Shown: positions 54,729 to 64,000 of the stretch, one piece after another | Layout: every line of letters begins with the position of its first letter | Position numbering within the stretch: the stretch's first letter is position 1 | From: Blautia parvula | GTDB lineage: Bacteria > Bacillota > Clostridia > Lachnospirales > Lachnospiraceae | Length of the DNA stretch: 64,000 nt | Direction of reading: 5' to 3' | Assembly (NCBI RefSeq): GCF_020215665.1 | Contig: NZ_CP084061.1 | Location: forward strand, 3,394,501 to 3,458,500 | Position numbers and translations under genes: made by a program | Notes under the pieces: generated by a model | Seen by the model: the letters and a program-made list of their open reading frames with translations, nothing else | The model's database searches: none | What the model was told of the DNA's origin: nothing

Positions 54729-55700
54729 TTACACAATTCGCTTAATTGCTGCATTGACTCTGTAAATAATACCAATAAAGAATCTCTTAACTGCAAGCTT
54801 ACCCTTATCAGCATCTTTAAGCTGTGCAATCTTTTCTGCATGGCATTCTGTTGCCATTTGGAAATATGGTGATAATCGTTCTTCACTGAATTCATTTGAG
54901 TTTCTAAGAAGCATATAGTACAGCGGAATGAACCTAAAATAATTTGATTGTTTGTATTTCCCATACACATATGAAATATATTCATATATGATCAACGTAC
55001 GCATTAACCCTACTGTACGAGACTGTCCATTCCAGATTCCATTGTCTGTCTCATAATAACTAGCCATCACATCACTCAGAAAATAAATTTTCCCACTGTG
55101 TGAAAAAACAAAAGTAATGTAGTTGTCGTTAAACAACGGATTCCTAAAAACTTTTTGTTTTTGATTGATTGAAGAACTTCGGAACATCAATGAGTCTGGA
55201 TGGAAATAACCTTTCCACCAATAGTACCCAAAATCAACCTTGCCAGATTTCTTAATGTTTGTACGAAGAATACTTGATGTACCATCTAACCGAATAAAAC
55301 TGACGTTATGTGCACAGCATGAGCAATCTGCATTCTTGGGATCATCTAAAATATCTACTTGCTTCTGAAACTTACTTTCATCACAGTAGCAATCGTCACC
55401 ATCAAGATACATAAAATACGTCCCAGTGATATATTTCAACAATGAAAGCCTGTTATTTGATGCTCTCTCTCCCGAAAGATATTTCTTTCCAGGCTCGCGT
55501 GGCTGAACTACCAATCTTATTTTCCCTGGATATTTTTCCTGCCACTCCTCTATTTTTCTATGTGTTCCATCTGAAGATCCATCGTCACCTATAATAATCT
55601 CATAATCAAAATTTGTTTTCTGACTGAATATACTATTCATTGCCCGATCAACATATTCTTCTTGATTATAGAAAGTGACTAAGATACTTAGTTTAACCAT
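54729..55700 (-). CDS. Glycosyltransferase family 2
   Basis: A 323-aa GT-A inverting transferase: LSILVTFYNQEEYVDRAMNSIFSQKTNFDYEIIIGDDGSSDGT at the start with the nucleotide Asp-Asp, YFMYLDGDDCYCD as the DxD site. It begins at ATG 55700 (GGAAGG upstream); the preceding gene's stop lies five bases before it. It is one of two adjacent GT2 genes with different C-termini. Confidence 0.93.
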   Translation of the reverse strand: MVKLSILVTFYNQEEYVDRAMNSIFSQKTNFDYEIIIGDDGSSDGTHRKIEEWQEKYPGKIRLVVQPREPGKKYLSGERASNNRLSLLKYITGTYFMYLDGDDCYCDESKFQKQVDILDDPKNADCSCCAHNVSFIRLDGTSSILRTNIKKSGKVDFGYYWWKGYFHPDSLMFRSSSINQKQKVFRNPLFNDNYITFVFSHSGKIYFLSDVMASYYETDNGIWNGQSRTVGLMRTLIIYEYISYVYGKYKQSNYFRFIPLYYMLLRNSNEFSEERLSPYFQMATECHAEKIAQLKDADKGKLAVKRFFIGIIYRVNAAIKRIV

Positions 55701-55704
55701 AATG

Positions 55705-56685
55705 TTATTTCCTTCCACTTAAGCCGATTTTTATCTTCTGAATCATTGCCCCCGGTCGAAGAATTCCAAAGAAAAATACAGTATCAATATTCGTGATACA
55801 TACCATAATTCGTTCTTTCTTGGTTTTTGCAATACTCATTTTGTAACGGAACATTTCAGATTTATACCTATACTTCGTTTTAAAGTGTGGAAAAATCTGA
55901 GGTCGAGACAATAACTCGTTTTTGACATAGTTTGCTAAGTCCAGATAATATTGACTTCTCCGCGCTGAGAACAATTCAGTATTTGCAGAAATACCCACAT
56001 CTGCACGATGCTTTATTACGCAAGCATCTACTGATGATATTGGAATACGATTAATAATTACTCTCTTCTCCATCGGCGGATCTTCAAGCAACTTGTATCT
56101 TTCATCGTACAACCCAAATTCATCAAAAAACTTTCTTCTGAAGCATAGTGCCTGTGTGACCATTGGAAACAAATGCTCCGCTCCACATTTTTGAAAATAC
56201 CCTTTCGGTTCAAGTTCAAAAACCGTACCTAGTACTTTGTTTGTATTCTCAACTTGTTCTTTATAAATAGGCTTCATCTGCTCGTCACATTCACATGCTT
56301 TTCCGGTAACAATATAGTATTTGGGATTCTTTTCAAGAAACTCCACTTGGGTGCTGAAAACTTTTCCATCGTAGAACGTATCATCGCCAGCAATGATTTT
56401 AATAAATTCACCACTAGAATGCTTAATACCATTATTGATATTCTTAACAGTACCTACATTTACTCCATCATGGAGCAATGTATATCCTTGAATATTATCC
56501 CTCTTATTCTTTTCAATGTAGGATACAATTTCATTTTGGGGAAAGTTTGGTGAGCCATCATCTGCAATTACAATCTCTATCGCTGGATAGTCCTGCATTA
56601 AAACAGAATCAATTGTTTCATAAATATATGCAAATTGTTTGTATGATAGGATAATAACAGAAACTAATCCGCGTTTTGCTTGCAT
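55705..56685 (-). CDS. Glycosyltransferase family 2
   Basis: A 326-aa GT-A transferase with GLVSVIILSYKQFAYIYETIDSVLMQDYPAIEIVIADDGS and the DxD-like IKIIAGDDTF, followed by a C-terminal segment with basic, membrane-associated character. It is immediately upstream of the second GT2 gene in the operon and 11 bases downstream of the aminotransferase gene. Confidence 0.93.
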   Translation of the reverse strand: MQAKRGLVSVIILSYKQFAYIYETIDSVLMQDYPAIEIVIADDGSPNFPQNEIVSYIEKNKRDNIQGYTLLHDGVNVGTVKNINNGIKHSSGEFIKIIAGDDTFYDGKVFSTQVEFLEKNPKYYIVTGKACECDEQMKPIYKEQVENTNKVLGTVFELEPKGYFQKCGAEHLFPMVTQALCFRRKFFDEFGLYDERYKLLEDPPMEKRVIINRIPISSVDACVIKHRADVGISANTELFSARRSQYYLDLANYVKNELLSRPQIFPHFKTKYRYKSEMFRYKMSIAKTKKERIMVCITNIDTVFFFGILRPGAMIQKIKIGLSGRK

Positions 56686-56696
56686 ATTATTCCACC

Positions 56697-57794
56697 TTAT
56701 CTAAACTCATTAATAGCATCAATTACATACTGAATCTCTTCATCAGTCATTCCGTAGTACATAGGGATACTCAGCTCGGTTGCACTAATTACTTCGGCAA
56801 TTGGAAAGTCTCCCTCTTTATATCCCAGATCTTTGTAGCAATCCTGAAGATGCATAGGAATTGGATAATGCTTGTTTGTGACGATACCCTTATCATTCAA
56901 GAACTTCTCAAGTTCGGCTCTTCTCTTGCAACGAATACCAAAGATATGCCATACCGGAACTATGTCCTCTGGTACAAAAGGAAGAATCACTTCAGGATTC
57001 TTAATACCATCCAAGTATTTCTGTGCAATCCTTCGTCTCTCAACATTCATTCTCTCGAGGTGAGGAAGCTTAGCGGCAAGGAACGCTGCCTGCATTTCAT
57101 CAAGACGGCTGTTATTTCCCTGATGGATATGATGATACTTATAATCGGATCCATAATTGCCAAGTGCACGTACTTTCTCTGCAAGTTCTTTATTGTTTGT
57201 TACAGTCGCGCCCGCATCTCCAAGCGCCCCTAGATTCTTTCCAGGGTAGAAAGAGAAGCCTGAAGCATCACCAAAGGATCCAACTTTCTTTCCCTTATAT
57301 GTTGCCCCATGTGCCTGAGCACAGTCCTCAATTACATAGAGGTTATACTTCTTTGCAATCTCCATGATAGGATCCATATCGCACGCTTGGCCATACAGAT
57401 GAACCGGCATTATTGCCTTAGTTTTATCTGTGATTGCTGCTTCAATCTTTGCAGGATCAATATTAAATGTTCTGATATCTGGCTCTACAAATACTAAAGA
57501 AGCCCCAACATAAGTAACTGCCAATGCAGTAGCAATATAAGTATTTGAAGGAACAATAACTTCGTCTCCTTCACCAACATTCAATGCTTTCAGTGCGAGC
57601 ATAAGGGCATCCAGTCCATTGCCAACACCTACACAATAGTTTGTAGTGCAGTATTCAGCAAAGGCTTTTTCAAATGCTTCATCTTCTGCACCTTCGATAT
57701 ACCAAGAACGAGTAAATACTCTATCAAAAGCATCACGCAGTTCCTTGTTCAATTCACGCTCCATGGGTAAAAAGCTTACAAAAGGTACTTTCAT
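56697..57794 (-). CDS. DegT/DnrJ/EryC1/StrS PLP-dependent sugar aminotransferase (FdtB/QdtB-like)
   Basis: A 365-aa fold-type I aminotransferase: [51 protein letters not shown] with D157 facing the PLP ring, and the Schiff-base Lys K186 in [17 protein letters not shown]. It should put an amino group on C-3 of a dTDP-3-keto-6-deoxyhexose, the step after the ketoisomerase. The neighbour directly upstream is the fused ketoisomerase (stop/start abut at 57794), which supports this over a GDP-perosamine-type role. Confidence 0.92.
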   Translation of the reverse strand: MKVPFVSFLPMERELNKELRDAFDRVFTRSWYIEGAEDEAFEKAFAEYCTTNYCVGVGNGLDALMLALKALNVGEGDEVIVPSNTYIATALAVTYVGASLVFVEPDIRTFNIDPAKIEAAITDKTKAIMPVHLYGQACDMDPIMEIAKKYNLYVIEDCAQAHGATYKGKKVGSFGDASGFSFYPGKNLGALGDAGATVTNNKELAEKVRALGNYGSDYKYHHIHQGNNSRLDEMQAAFLAAKLPHLERMNVERRRIAQKYLDGIKNPEVILPFVPEDIVPVWHIFGIRCKRRAELEKFLNDKGIVTNKHYPIPMHLQDCYKDLGYKEGDFPIAEVISATELSIPMYYGMTDEEIQYVIDAINEFR

Positions 57795-58720
57795 TATCTA
57801 ATCTCCTCCAAATATTTTTTGAAATCATCATAGTTTCTGATATAGTCTTCAACTTTGTAGTAATCCGATGCTGCCACACATAATACCGAATCTTTCTGAA
57901 GCCAGAGCATCTCTCTCCAAGTTGGACGGTCTATCATTACTGCAATGGATGGATCTGATAGCTCAATTTCCTCTCTTCCAAGTTCATTTTCCAAAATCAG
58001 CTGTATTCTTCCGTATGGACAGAACAACAATTGTTTCAACTCTTTATGTGCATGGAATCCTCTTCTTACGCCTTCCGGAACTTTAGAAATATAATAGATT
58101 CGCTTAATATCAAAAGGTATGTCATTATTTGCCTCAAAGAAAGATAGTTCTCCCGCATCCACAGTAGGTATCGTTTTGATATGAGCTACTTTGCAGCCAG
58201 CAACAGTATCTCTGTCATCTAGGATATCTCCCTTTAAAACAGAATACCATTTTAAATCTGTCTCGCCTTCATACCTTACCAAGATGTTTTCTGAAATATC
58301 TACCGTTTCGTGGAAGTTGTGTTTGTCATAGAATCTCACGGCTCTTTGATTCTTTCTAGAAACGCACCAATACACGCTTTCTAATCCGAACTCAGAAAAG
58401 GCTTTCTCAATTATTGCTGTCATACCAAACCACGAATATCCATGGCCCATTGAAGCCTTGCGAACCGTAATAGCAAATTCTGCACTAAGATTATCACGAT
58501 CAATATGTTTCAAGCTAACTGTGCCCATGTATTCATCTGTATCAGATACAATGGCAAGATTCACATTATCTGTATACTCTTGGTTCGCGAGAATGAAGGC
58601 TTTACAGTCATCCAACGTTTTAGAAGCAAAGTTTGTATGTAAATCATGAACAACGCTATCATCATGCATCCACTCAAGCATTAATGGAGCGTCTTTAATC
58701 TTTAACTTTCTCAAGTACAT
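57794..58720 (-). CDS. Fused GNAT N-acetyltransferase and FdtA-like dTDP-4-keto-6-deoxyglucose 3,4-ketoisomerase
   Basis: A 308-aa two-domain protein. Residues ~1-165 are a GNAT acetyltransferase ([37 protein letters not shown] as the acetyl-CoA loop, [12 protein letters not shown]). Residues ~175-308 are a double-stranded beta-helix (cupin) of the FdtA/WxcM type ([36 protein letters not shown], then [15 protein letters not shown]). The HAH motif matches the catalytic His pair of FdtA. It predicts isomerisation before, and N-acetylation after, the adjacent aminotransferase. ATG 58720 (AAGGTG upstream) is preferred to the longer frame. Confidence 0.9.
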   Translation of the reverse strand: MYLRKLKIKDAPLMLEWMHDDSVVHDLHTNFASKTLDDCKAFILANQEYTDNVNLAIVSDTDEYMGTVSLKHIDRDNLSAEFAITVRKASMGHGYSWFGMTAIIEKAFSEFGLESVYWCVSRKNQRAVRFYDKHNFHETVDISENILVRYEGETDLKWYSVLKGDILDDRDTVAGCKVAHIKTIPTVDAGELSFFEANNDIPFDIKRIYYISKVPEGVRRGFHAHKELKQLLFCPYGRIQLILENELGREEIELSDPSIAVMIDRPTWREMLWLQKDSVLCVAASDYYKVEDYIRNYDDFKKYLEEIR

Positions 58721-58724
58721 GTTC

Positions 58725-59963
58725 TCACCTTTTTCTTTCAATAATTCTTATTAATTCATTAACCAGCTTCCCGTAGTCATATTCTTCAGCAACTGTTCTA
58801 GCATTAGAGCAATACAGTCTGTACTCTTCTTCCGGAAGCTTAGACATTTTAATAATTGCATCTGCTACTGCAGTTGGATTATTCTCCACCGAAATACCGC
58901 ATTTTCGACTTTCAACCAAATCATAAGCAGGCTTTATCATAGACAGTACGGGTTTTCCACTAGCAAAATACATGAACAGCTTATTGGGACTTACGCCGTA
59001 TTTCAGTAAAGCTGTATTTGCAAAAGTAAAGATATTGAGATTTCCTCTTGTGAGGAGATTCATTGCATACTTTTTATCTAAGACACCCTTGAATTTAATA
59101 TTTTGTAAGTTGTAATCCTGTGCCATTTTCTTTAAACGTTCTTCTTGATTGCCATATCCGTAAATCAAAAACACAACATCTTCAACATTACGTTCTTGAA
59201 GTTCTTTTGCTGTTTCAACGAGAACATCTAATCCATTGAACGCACTTATTGATCCCAGGTATACTACTTTGAATTTGTTATTATCCAAATCAAGATCTTC
59301 GAGAACACATTCATCTTTTTGTTTGTCTACGGTAGCTAAATCTATGCCATTATTCAGATAGCCAATATCACTAGTATCAACATCTCCGCCCTTTTCTTTA
59401 CTCCATCCCTTATCAACGATGTAGTCTCGACCGCCTTGGAATGAAAAAATGATTCCGTCTGCTTCCCGATAGGATTTATGTTCCATATTGTAGAGAACTT
59501 TTGTGATAGGAGAATTCTTTTTGAGGTATCCCATATCAACAAAACCCTCAGGCCACAAATCAAGAATGTCATAAATAACTTTTGTTCCGTATTTCTTTTT
59601 CCACTTCAAAAAGACATTCCCGAAGAGACCCGCAAAATCAGAAACGATAACATCAGGATTTGGCAATTCATTTCTCAATTTCCAGATGTTATTCTGAAAT
59701 TGTAGAGCAACCAATACTCTCTCATAGCTTCTGTGGTAGCTTGCTGTATTAATAAAGTACCCTTTAGCTTCATCTGTTTCGACAAATCGGTACTTTTCGC
59801 CTTTGCTAAGCACGTTTTCGCCGCCTTTATTTTTTATACTTCCGCTAATGATGTATGCATCGTAACCATGCAAATTTAACTGTCTGCACAAATTGGTTTG
59901 ACGCGACTTAAAAGCATCAGGGAAATTATATTCATTTACAATCCAAACTATCTTTTTCTTCAT
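58725..59963 (-). CDS. Glycosyltransferase family 4
   Basis: A 412-aa GT-B transferase. The first lobe has KIVWIVNEYNFPDAFKSRQTNLCRQLNLHGYDAYIISGS and KVIYDILDLWPEGF. The second lobe has FKVVYLGSISAFNGLDVLVETAKELQERN and a degenerate EX7E block (TALLKYGVSPNKLFMYFASGKPVLSM). It resembles WbuB-like GlcNAc/fucosamine transferases. The stop lies 4 bases before the GNAT-FdtA start. Confidence 0.9.
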   Translation of the reverse strand: MKKKIVWIVNEYNFPDAFKSRQTNLCRQLNLHGYDAYIISGSIKNKGGENVLSKGEKYRFVETDEAKGYFINTASYHRSYERVLVALQFQNNIWKLRNELPNPDVIVSDFAGLFGNVFLKWKKKYGTKVIYDILDLWPEGFVDMGYLKKNSPITKVLYNMEHKSYREADGIIFSFQGGRDYIVDKGWSKEKGGDVDTSDIGYLNNGIDLATVDKQKDECVLEDLDLDNNKFKVVYLGSISAFNGLDVLVETAKELQERNVEDVVFLIYGYGNQEERLKKMAQDYNLQNIKFKGVLDKKYAMNLLTRGNLNIFTFANTALLKYGVSPNKLFMYFASGKPVLSMIKPAYDLVESRKCGISVENNPTAVADAIIKMSKLPEEEYRLYCSNARTVAEEYDYGKLVNELIRIIERKR

Positions 59964-59984
59964 TATCTCTCCGCACCAGATTTC

Positions 59985-61082
59985 TTAGAATCTTACTTTC
60001 GGATCATCAAAAATCTCTTCACCGTCCAGGATGATTGGCTCAACGTCCACATCACGAAGGAAAATGTAAGGCTTCTCGTAATGATGATACTGGTCTCTCT
60101 CAACTCTATCAGCGTTACCGTCTTCCATGATCTTGATGGTATCTTCGATGAGGTCAAAACCTACGTGCGCCATAACACCTGCATAAGCCATATGACGAAT
60201 ATTCACTTCAGTAACCTTCATATTGCCCTGGCTATCCTCTTTTAGATCGAATGAAAGAATACCATGAGCCGGTACACCAAGCTTCTTCTCCAAATACTTG
60301 ATACAGCTATCACAGAATTCATTGATTCTGTTTTCATTCAGGAAACGTCCGAAATGAGTATTGCCAGTTACATGAGAGGGAGCTGTATTGGCCATAACGT
60401 ACTCAGCACATTCAAGAGAGGCCCCCTTCACATACTCACCATTGTAGTAAAGCATCTCATTCGCAAGATGACGTCCAGTAAGAAACTCACTAACGGTAAA
60501 CTCCGGAATTTTTGCATTGATGAAAAGCCAACTCTTATAGCTGCTGATATCATCAAGACGAAGCGAACCCAATCCACCAGTTCCTTCAGTGGCACGAATC
60601 CAGCAAGGGAAGCCGATTTCGCTTTCAACTTCCTCAAAACGTGGATTCTCCTGTGTTACCTTGATAGTCTTCGGAATGAAATCTGTACCTTCAAGTAAGT
60701 CGGCCATAATAGACTTATCTCTCAAAGATTCTGAAAGCAGTTTGCCTCCCATGAACACAGGGCAAGGGAACTCGCCATTTTTCTCGTAATACTCGCCCCA
60801 TTCAACAATTTCAGATTCTGGCTGTACGAATGCGTAGTCAATCTCCTTCTCTTCCACAAGTCTTTCAATCCATGGGAAGTATTCAGGATCAGTACAACGA
60901 GGGCAAATATAGTACTCGTCAACGAGCTTCTTTCCATCCTTCATAGTCATGAAGAAGCCCATAGCTTTTTTCTCAACATCACACCCAATTACTTTATAAT
61001 CGGGATGGTTTTCTTTAATAATTGTTGTAATAGATCTCGGGGTCAGACCACCGATACCAGTAACTAAAATCGTCTTACTCAT
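59985..61082 (-). CDS. ATP-grasp ligase-like protein (carbamoyl-phosphate-synthase-like)
   Basis: A 365-aa protein with an N-terminal Rossmann-like preATP-grasp domain (SKTILVTGIGGLTPRSITTII) and an ATP-grasp domain (about 125-330): IGFPCWIRATEGTGGLGSLRL as ATP loop, EFTVSEFLTGRHLANEMLYYNGE and the Mg2+ segment GILSFDLKEDSQGNMKVTEVNIR. Enzymes of this fold activate a carboxylate as acyl-phosphate and join it to an amine or thiol. The substrate is unknown; the operon suggests decoration of a sugar or precursor. Confidence 0.85.
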   Translation of the reverse strand: MSKTILVTGIGGLTPRSITTIIKENHPDYKVIGCDVEKKAMGFFMTMKDGKKLVDEYYICPRCTDPEYFPWIERLVEEKEIDYAFVQPESEIVEWGEYYEKNGEFPCPVFMGGKLLSESLRDKSIMADLLEGTDFIPKTIKVTQENPRFEEVESEIGFPCWIRATEGTGGLGSLRLDDISSYKSWLFINAKIPEFTVSEFLTGRHLANEMLYYNGEYVKGASLECAEYVMANTAPSHVTGNTHFGRFLNENRINEFCDSCIKYLEKKLGVPAHGILSFDLKEDSQGNMKVTEVNIRHMAYAGVMAHVGFDLIEDTIKIMEDGNADRVERDQYHHYEKPYIFLRDVDVEPIILDGEEIFDDPKVRF

Positions 61083-61095
61083 ACTTACCTCTCTT

Positions 61096-62130
61096 TTATG
61101 AAATCACTTTCAGGATTTCTTCTATTTCATTTTTCATATCATCTTCGGTGTATCGTTGATCACATATCAACGACATTTCTTCATCATGAAATCGAGTTTT
61201 CTGATGAGGATACTTTTCATCCACTGGCCAATGACAAGGGCAATAAATACTATTTTTTATCAACGATTTCCTTAATTCGGTTCTCCACTCTTGTTTTAAT
61301 ACAACAGGAACGTGCAGAGGACAGTCTTCATCAGATAAGCTTTTGAATAGCAAATTCAATTTTCCGTGGAGCCCGTCAATCAATTGTGTAGCATTGCTAC
61401 GTCGATGTTCCCTGATATACTGAGAATCCGCATTTTCAAATCTCTCGATTTCAGAATCACTTGCCTTGAATCCTATATAGTCTTCACCGAGCATATGATT
61501 TGCTTTGCCATACAAATCAAGAAACTCTTGTTTATCTCCGTTACCTGTTTCCAAATATGCTTTTTTCTTTTTTGCCGCATTGCGCCATATATCGACATAA
61601 ACGGTATTCTCTTTTGTATATTCCTGTGTTATAAATCCATTTTGGGAATATACTGCAGCACACAAACAATCTAACCATTTTCTATAGCTGACAACAATAT
61701 AGTCTGCACTGTCGTAAGATCTCGATCTGCTAAATGCTGTCTGTGTAGCATCAACAATAACTCTCAGTCCTGCTTCACGGCACTGTCCAGCAAATAATGC
61801 CGTTTCTTCTTTCAAAAATCCAAAGTAATCCATGATGAGGATTGCTTTAGAGTTTGTAATCTCATACCTTTCATAAAACGAAACTGAAAAACCTGCCTCG
61901 ATAAATGGTGCTACCATTGAGCCGCAACAATAGGCCGGCAAAGAAACAGAATCGATACCCTCTACCTGCAATTCTTGTGCTATTAAGTACAATCCAGTTC
62001 TTCCTGATAAAACATAACGTTTTGGATAATCAGTTAGGTAGCAATATTCATTTTTCCCTCGTTTGAATGAGTCCATCATGAACTCACTACCAATTTCTCT
62101 CATAATCAAACTCCGACTGTTATCTGACAT
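61096..62130 (-). CDS. Divergent DegT-fold PLP-dependent protein
   Basis: A 344-aa protein with DegT/aspartate-aminotransferase-like fold features: YVLSGRTGLYLIAQEL at the substrate-binding start, VIVDATQTAFSRS with the ring-facing Asp and Gln, and VVSYRKWLDCLCAAVYS with a Lys at the usual Schiff-base position. It differs from the sugar aminotransferase at 56697 in most motifs, so its substrate is uncertain. It abuts the ATP-grasp gene upstream (stop/start within 1 base), suggesting a shared small-molecule pathway. Confidence 0.8.
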   Translation of the reverse strand: MSDNSRSLIMREIGSEFMMDSFKRGKNEYCYLTDYPKRYVLSGRTGLYLIAQELQVEGIDSVSLPAYCCGSMVAPFIEAGFSVSFYERYEITNSKAILIMDYFGFLKEETALFAGQCREAGLRVIVDATQTAFSRSRSYDSADYIVVSYRKWLDCLCAAVYSQNGFITQEYTKENTVYVDIWRNAAKKKKAYLETGNGDKQEFLDLYGKANHMLGEDYIGFKASDSEIERFENADSQYIREHRRSNATQLIDGLHGKLNLLFKSLSDEDCPLHVPVVLKQEWRTELRKSLIKNSIYCPCHWPVDEKYPHQKTRFHDEEMSLICDQRYTEDDMKNEIEEILKVIS

Positions 62131-63390
62131 TTACCACCAAGATGATACGAGACTATCGTCGACCACATCATATATTAAATTATTCCCACTAGTATCTAGT
62201 ACTTTGATATAGTCATACAACTTTTGGATATCTTTCGCTAATTCATCAGGACTTTCATTATCAAATTCAAACTGACCGACCTTTGACAAAATAGCTCCAT
62301 CTCTACATTCATCACCCTCATTAGCTTTTATCAACGCAAGGGAACAGTCCGGCATTGTGCTTATTTCTTCAACACCATCTATACTTGCAATCTTACCTTC
62401 TTTAGAAAATACATTGATAATCGCTAGTTTTAATTTTTCATTTCTCAAAGGATTATGAATAAGCTGTTTAAGATTTCCGTATATCGCATGGTTAATAAAC
62501 ACATCTAAAAAATTGATGCCTATACTCTTATATGTATAGTTATACTGATGTGCTCCTTCCAAACGAAATCCGCATTCAAAGAATTTGTAGTTCTGCTTCT
62601 TGTCTATGAATCCTGAGAAAAATATACAACCATACGTAATGCCCATCGATTTAATCATTTTTCTCAGCTTTTCATCAACTTTTATCTTAAAGTTTTCAAG
62701 CTCTCGATGCGGGTAAAGCCAGCATGATTGAACAACCTTTTGAAAGCCATTATCTTTTGCCATAATTACATCATTTGTCGTTAATATAGAAATCTCCCCA
62801 TCATTAACCAAATAATAAACATCAATTTTTCTATCTGTAATGTATTCCTCAATAATCACATTCTTGCTATACGATTTTTCAAGAGCCACATCATATGCCA
62901 CCAGCAATTCGCTATAGTTCTGGGCAATTCCAACACCAATCGATCCTGCCCTATCTGTAGGTTTTACTATAACTGGATAAGAATCAACATCATTAACAGA
63001 ACTAAACTCTCTGACCGTAGGCACTCTACATTCTCTGCAAAGAGCTTTAAACTTTACTTTGTTCCTAGTCACTTCAAGTTGTTCATTTGTGCAATAACAT
63101 GGTAGGTTTAGTCTCTTACAAATTTTGATTAAGTATTCAATTTTAACTTCGCTATATCCGGCAGTAATTCCATCTACATGATTATCTGAGCAAAGTTGAG
63201 TCATCAAATCTACATCGGTCCAATTTACATTCCACGCTTCGTCTGCAAAAGCTTTTGCCGGACTAAGTTTCAAATCAGTATAATAATCTGCAACAATTAC
63301 ATAGAATCCAAGTTCTTGAGCTCTCTTGACAAGAGTCGTTTCATTAGGTGCTCCGCCTAATATTAGCAATTTTTTCTTTGAATCCTTCAT
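62131..63390 (-). CDS. ATP-grasp domain protein
   Basis: A 419-aa ATP-grasp protein: KKLLILGGAPNETTLVKRAQELGFYVIVADYYTDLKLSPAKAFADEAWNVNWTD as preATP-grasp domain, then VKPTDRAGSIGVGIAQN (ATP loop), VIIEEYITDRKIDVYYLVNDGE and FEC GFRLEG-type metal-ligand segment. The C-terminal ~100 residues resemble the D-alanine/L-amino-acid ligase C-terminal domain. It abuts the sugar transferase stop upstream and the DegT-like gene downstream. Substrate unknown. Confidence 0.85.
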   Translation of the reverse strand: MKDSKKKLLILGGAPNETTLVKRAQELGFYVIVADYYTDLKLSPAKAFADEAWNVNWTDVDLMTQLCSDNHVDGITAGYSEVKIEYLIKICKRLNLPCYCTNEQLEVTRNKVKFKALCRECRVPTVREFSSVNDVDSYPVIVKPTDRAGSIGVGIAQNYSELLVAYDVALEKSYSKNVIIEEYITDRKIDVYYLVNDGEISILTTNDVIMAKDNGFQKVVQSCWLYPHRELENFKIKVDEKLRKMIKSMGITYGCIFFSGFIDKKQNYKFFECGFRLEGAHQYNYTYKSIGINFLDVFINHAIYGNLKQLIHNPLRNEKLKLAIINVFSKEGKIASIDGVEEISTMPDCSLALIKANEGDECRDGAILSKVGQFEFDNESPDELAKDIQKLYDYIKVLDTSGNNLIYDVVDDSLVSSWW

Positions 63391-64000
63391 TAGGCATTCT
63401 CCTCATCATTCCTTTGAACAACGCCATCATCCCATTGTTTCTGTCTATAAGTTGAAAAATCTCCTTGCTGTCCAGCTTCAACCTGATCACTATGTTTAAG
63501 GACTTTTTTCACGGTCAAGAAGATTACTTTTACATCCATTAAAAAGGAAATATTGTTCACGTAATCGATATCATACTTCAAACGTTCATCCCAATTTGCT
63601 GCAGTTCGGCCATTAACCTGAGCCCATCCACTCAATCCGGGTCGAACCAAATGCCGTTTTCGTTCCTCTTTTGTAAAATAAGGTATATATGAAACTGCCC
63701 AAGGTCTAGGACCAACTACACTCATATCACCGATAAGAATGTTCCACGCTTCTGGCAACTCATCTAGGGAAGTAGCACGCAGAATACGACCAAATTTTGT
63801 CAGTCTCACAGAATCAGGAAGCAAGTTACCTTCATCGTCGCGTGCGTTGCTCATAGACCTAAATTTGTACAAAGTAAAGATTTTTTCTTTACCTGTTTCG
63901 GGATCAATCCTTCCCGGTCTCTTCTGTTTAAAAATAATGGGAGTTCCAATATTCAAAGCAACTAACACAGCAATTATTAGGTACAACCAACTAAAAACTA
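63390..64000 (-). CDS. Undecaprenyl-phosphate sugar-phosphate transferase (initiating enzyme), 5' end outside window
   Basis: Bacterial sugar transferase (PF02397) that starts repeat-unit synthesis by moving a sugar phosphate to undecaprenyl phosphate. About 203 residues are visible; the frame is open to the right edge and the membrane segment is cut (VFSWLYLIIAVLVALNIG), so the true start lies beyond 64000. Motifs: FKQKRPG, LYKFRSM, TSLDELPEAWNILIGDMSVVGPRP and RPGLSGWAQVNGRT. It belongs to the short PglC/WcaJ C-terminal type. It is the most upstream visible gene of the capsule operon. Confidence 0.92.
   Translation of the reverse strand, partial: VFSWLYLIIAVLVALNIGTPIIFKQKRPGRIDPETGKEKIFTLYKFRSMSNARDDEGNLLPDSVRLTKFGRILRATSLDELPEAWNILIGDMSVVGPRPWAVSYIPYFTKEERKRHLVRPGLSGWAQVNGRTAANWDERLKYDIDYVNNISFLMDVKVIFLTVKKVLKHSDQVEAGQQGDFSTYRQKQWDDGVVQRNDEENA

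Overview
The window reads as chromosome from a spore-forming, anaerobic member of the Clostridia, most likely Lachnospiraceae (Blautia-like). This is inferred from spoIIR, a SipL-type SPOCS/LysM protein, a GerA-type germination operon, the gntR-ispE pairing and strong GGAGG ribosome sites. No rRNA or tRNA gene was seen. Starts were chosen by ribosome-binding site, so several differ from the longest open frame.

Layout. 1-5.7 kb: envelope and housekeeping genes. They are a lipoprotein, a MecA-like penicillin-binding protein with two BlaI/MecI-type dyads in its promoter, an exported FKBP/trigger-factor-like foldase, a small membrane protein, a DUF1934 protein and murI. 5.7-13.7 kb: sporulation and germination genes (spoIIR, a germinant-receptor operon with a short C subunit, sipL) plus a GntR/FCD regulator and ispE; a 143-bp non-coding repeat sits between the receptor operon and spoIIR. 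13.8-20.4 kb: a LacI-controlled sugar ABC transporter with a GH42 beta-galactosidase. 20.5-24.9 kb: two MATE exporters around plsC, which has a structured leader containing a 54-bp tandem duplication. 25-37 kb: an AAA-ATPase/PD-(D/E)XK protein, then a complete type I-C CRISPR-Cas system (cas3-cas5c-cas8c-cas7-cas4-cas1-cas2 and 37 repeats). 37-44.3 kb: a decayed YgbA_NO-type gene, a VanZ-like gene, a ferric-type ABC importer, an HTH-UDP-glucose dehydrogenase fusion and two opposed IS66 remnants. 44.3-64 kb: a long minus-strand exopolysaccharide/capsule operon that continues beyond the right edge.

How the polysaccharide genes fit together. An initiating sugar-phosphate transferase, at least five glycosyltransferases, a flippase and a polymerase form a Wzx/Wzy system. 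RmlA and RmlB occur without RmlC or RmlD. Instead there is a fused GNAT/FdtA-like ketoisomerase and a DegT aminotransferase, which predicts a dTDP-3-acetamido-3,6-dideoxyhexose rather than rhamnose. Three ATP-grasp proteins, one of them TupA-like, and a second divergent DegT-fold protein suggest that the polymer carries amino-acid or similar amide/ester decorations. The neighbouring UDP-glucose dehydrogenase could supply UDP-glucuronate for it.

The most unusual items are the HTH-Ugd fusion, the GNAT-FdtA fusion, the ATP-grasp/DegT cassette, the putative BlaI/MecI control of a chromosomal PBP, and the small structured repeats near 6.5 kb and 22.3 kb. No wholly new defence system was identified; the CRISPR-Cas locus is a standard I-C type with some array oddities.
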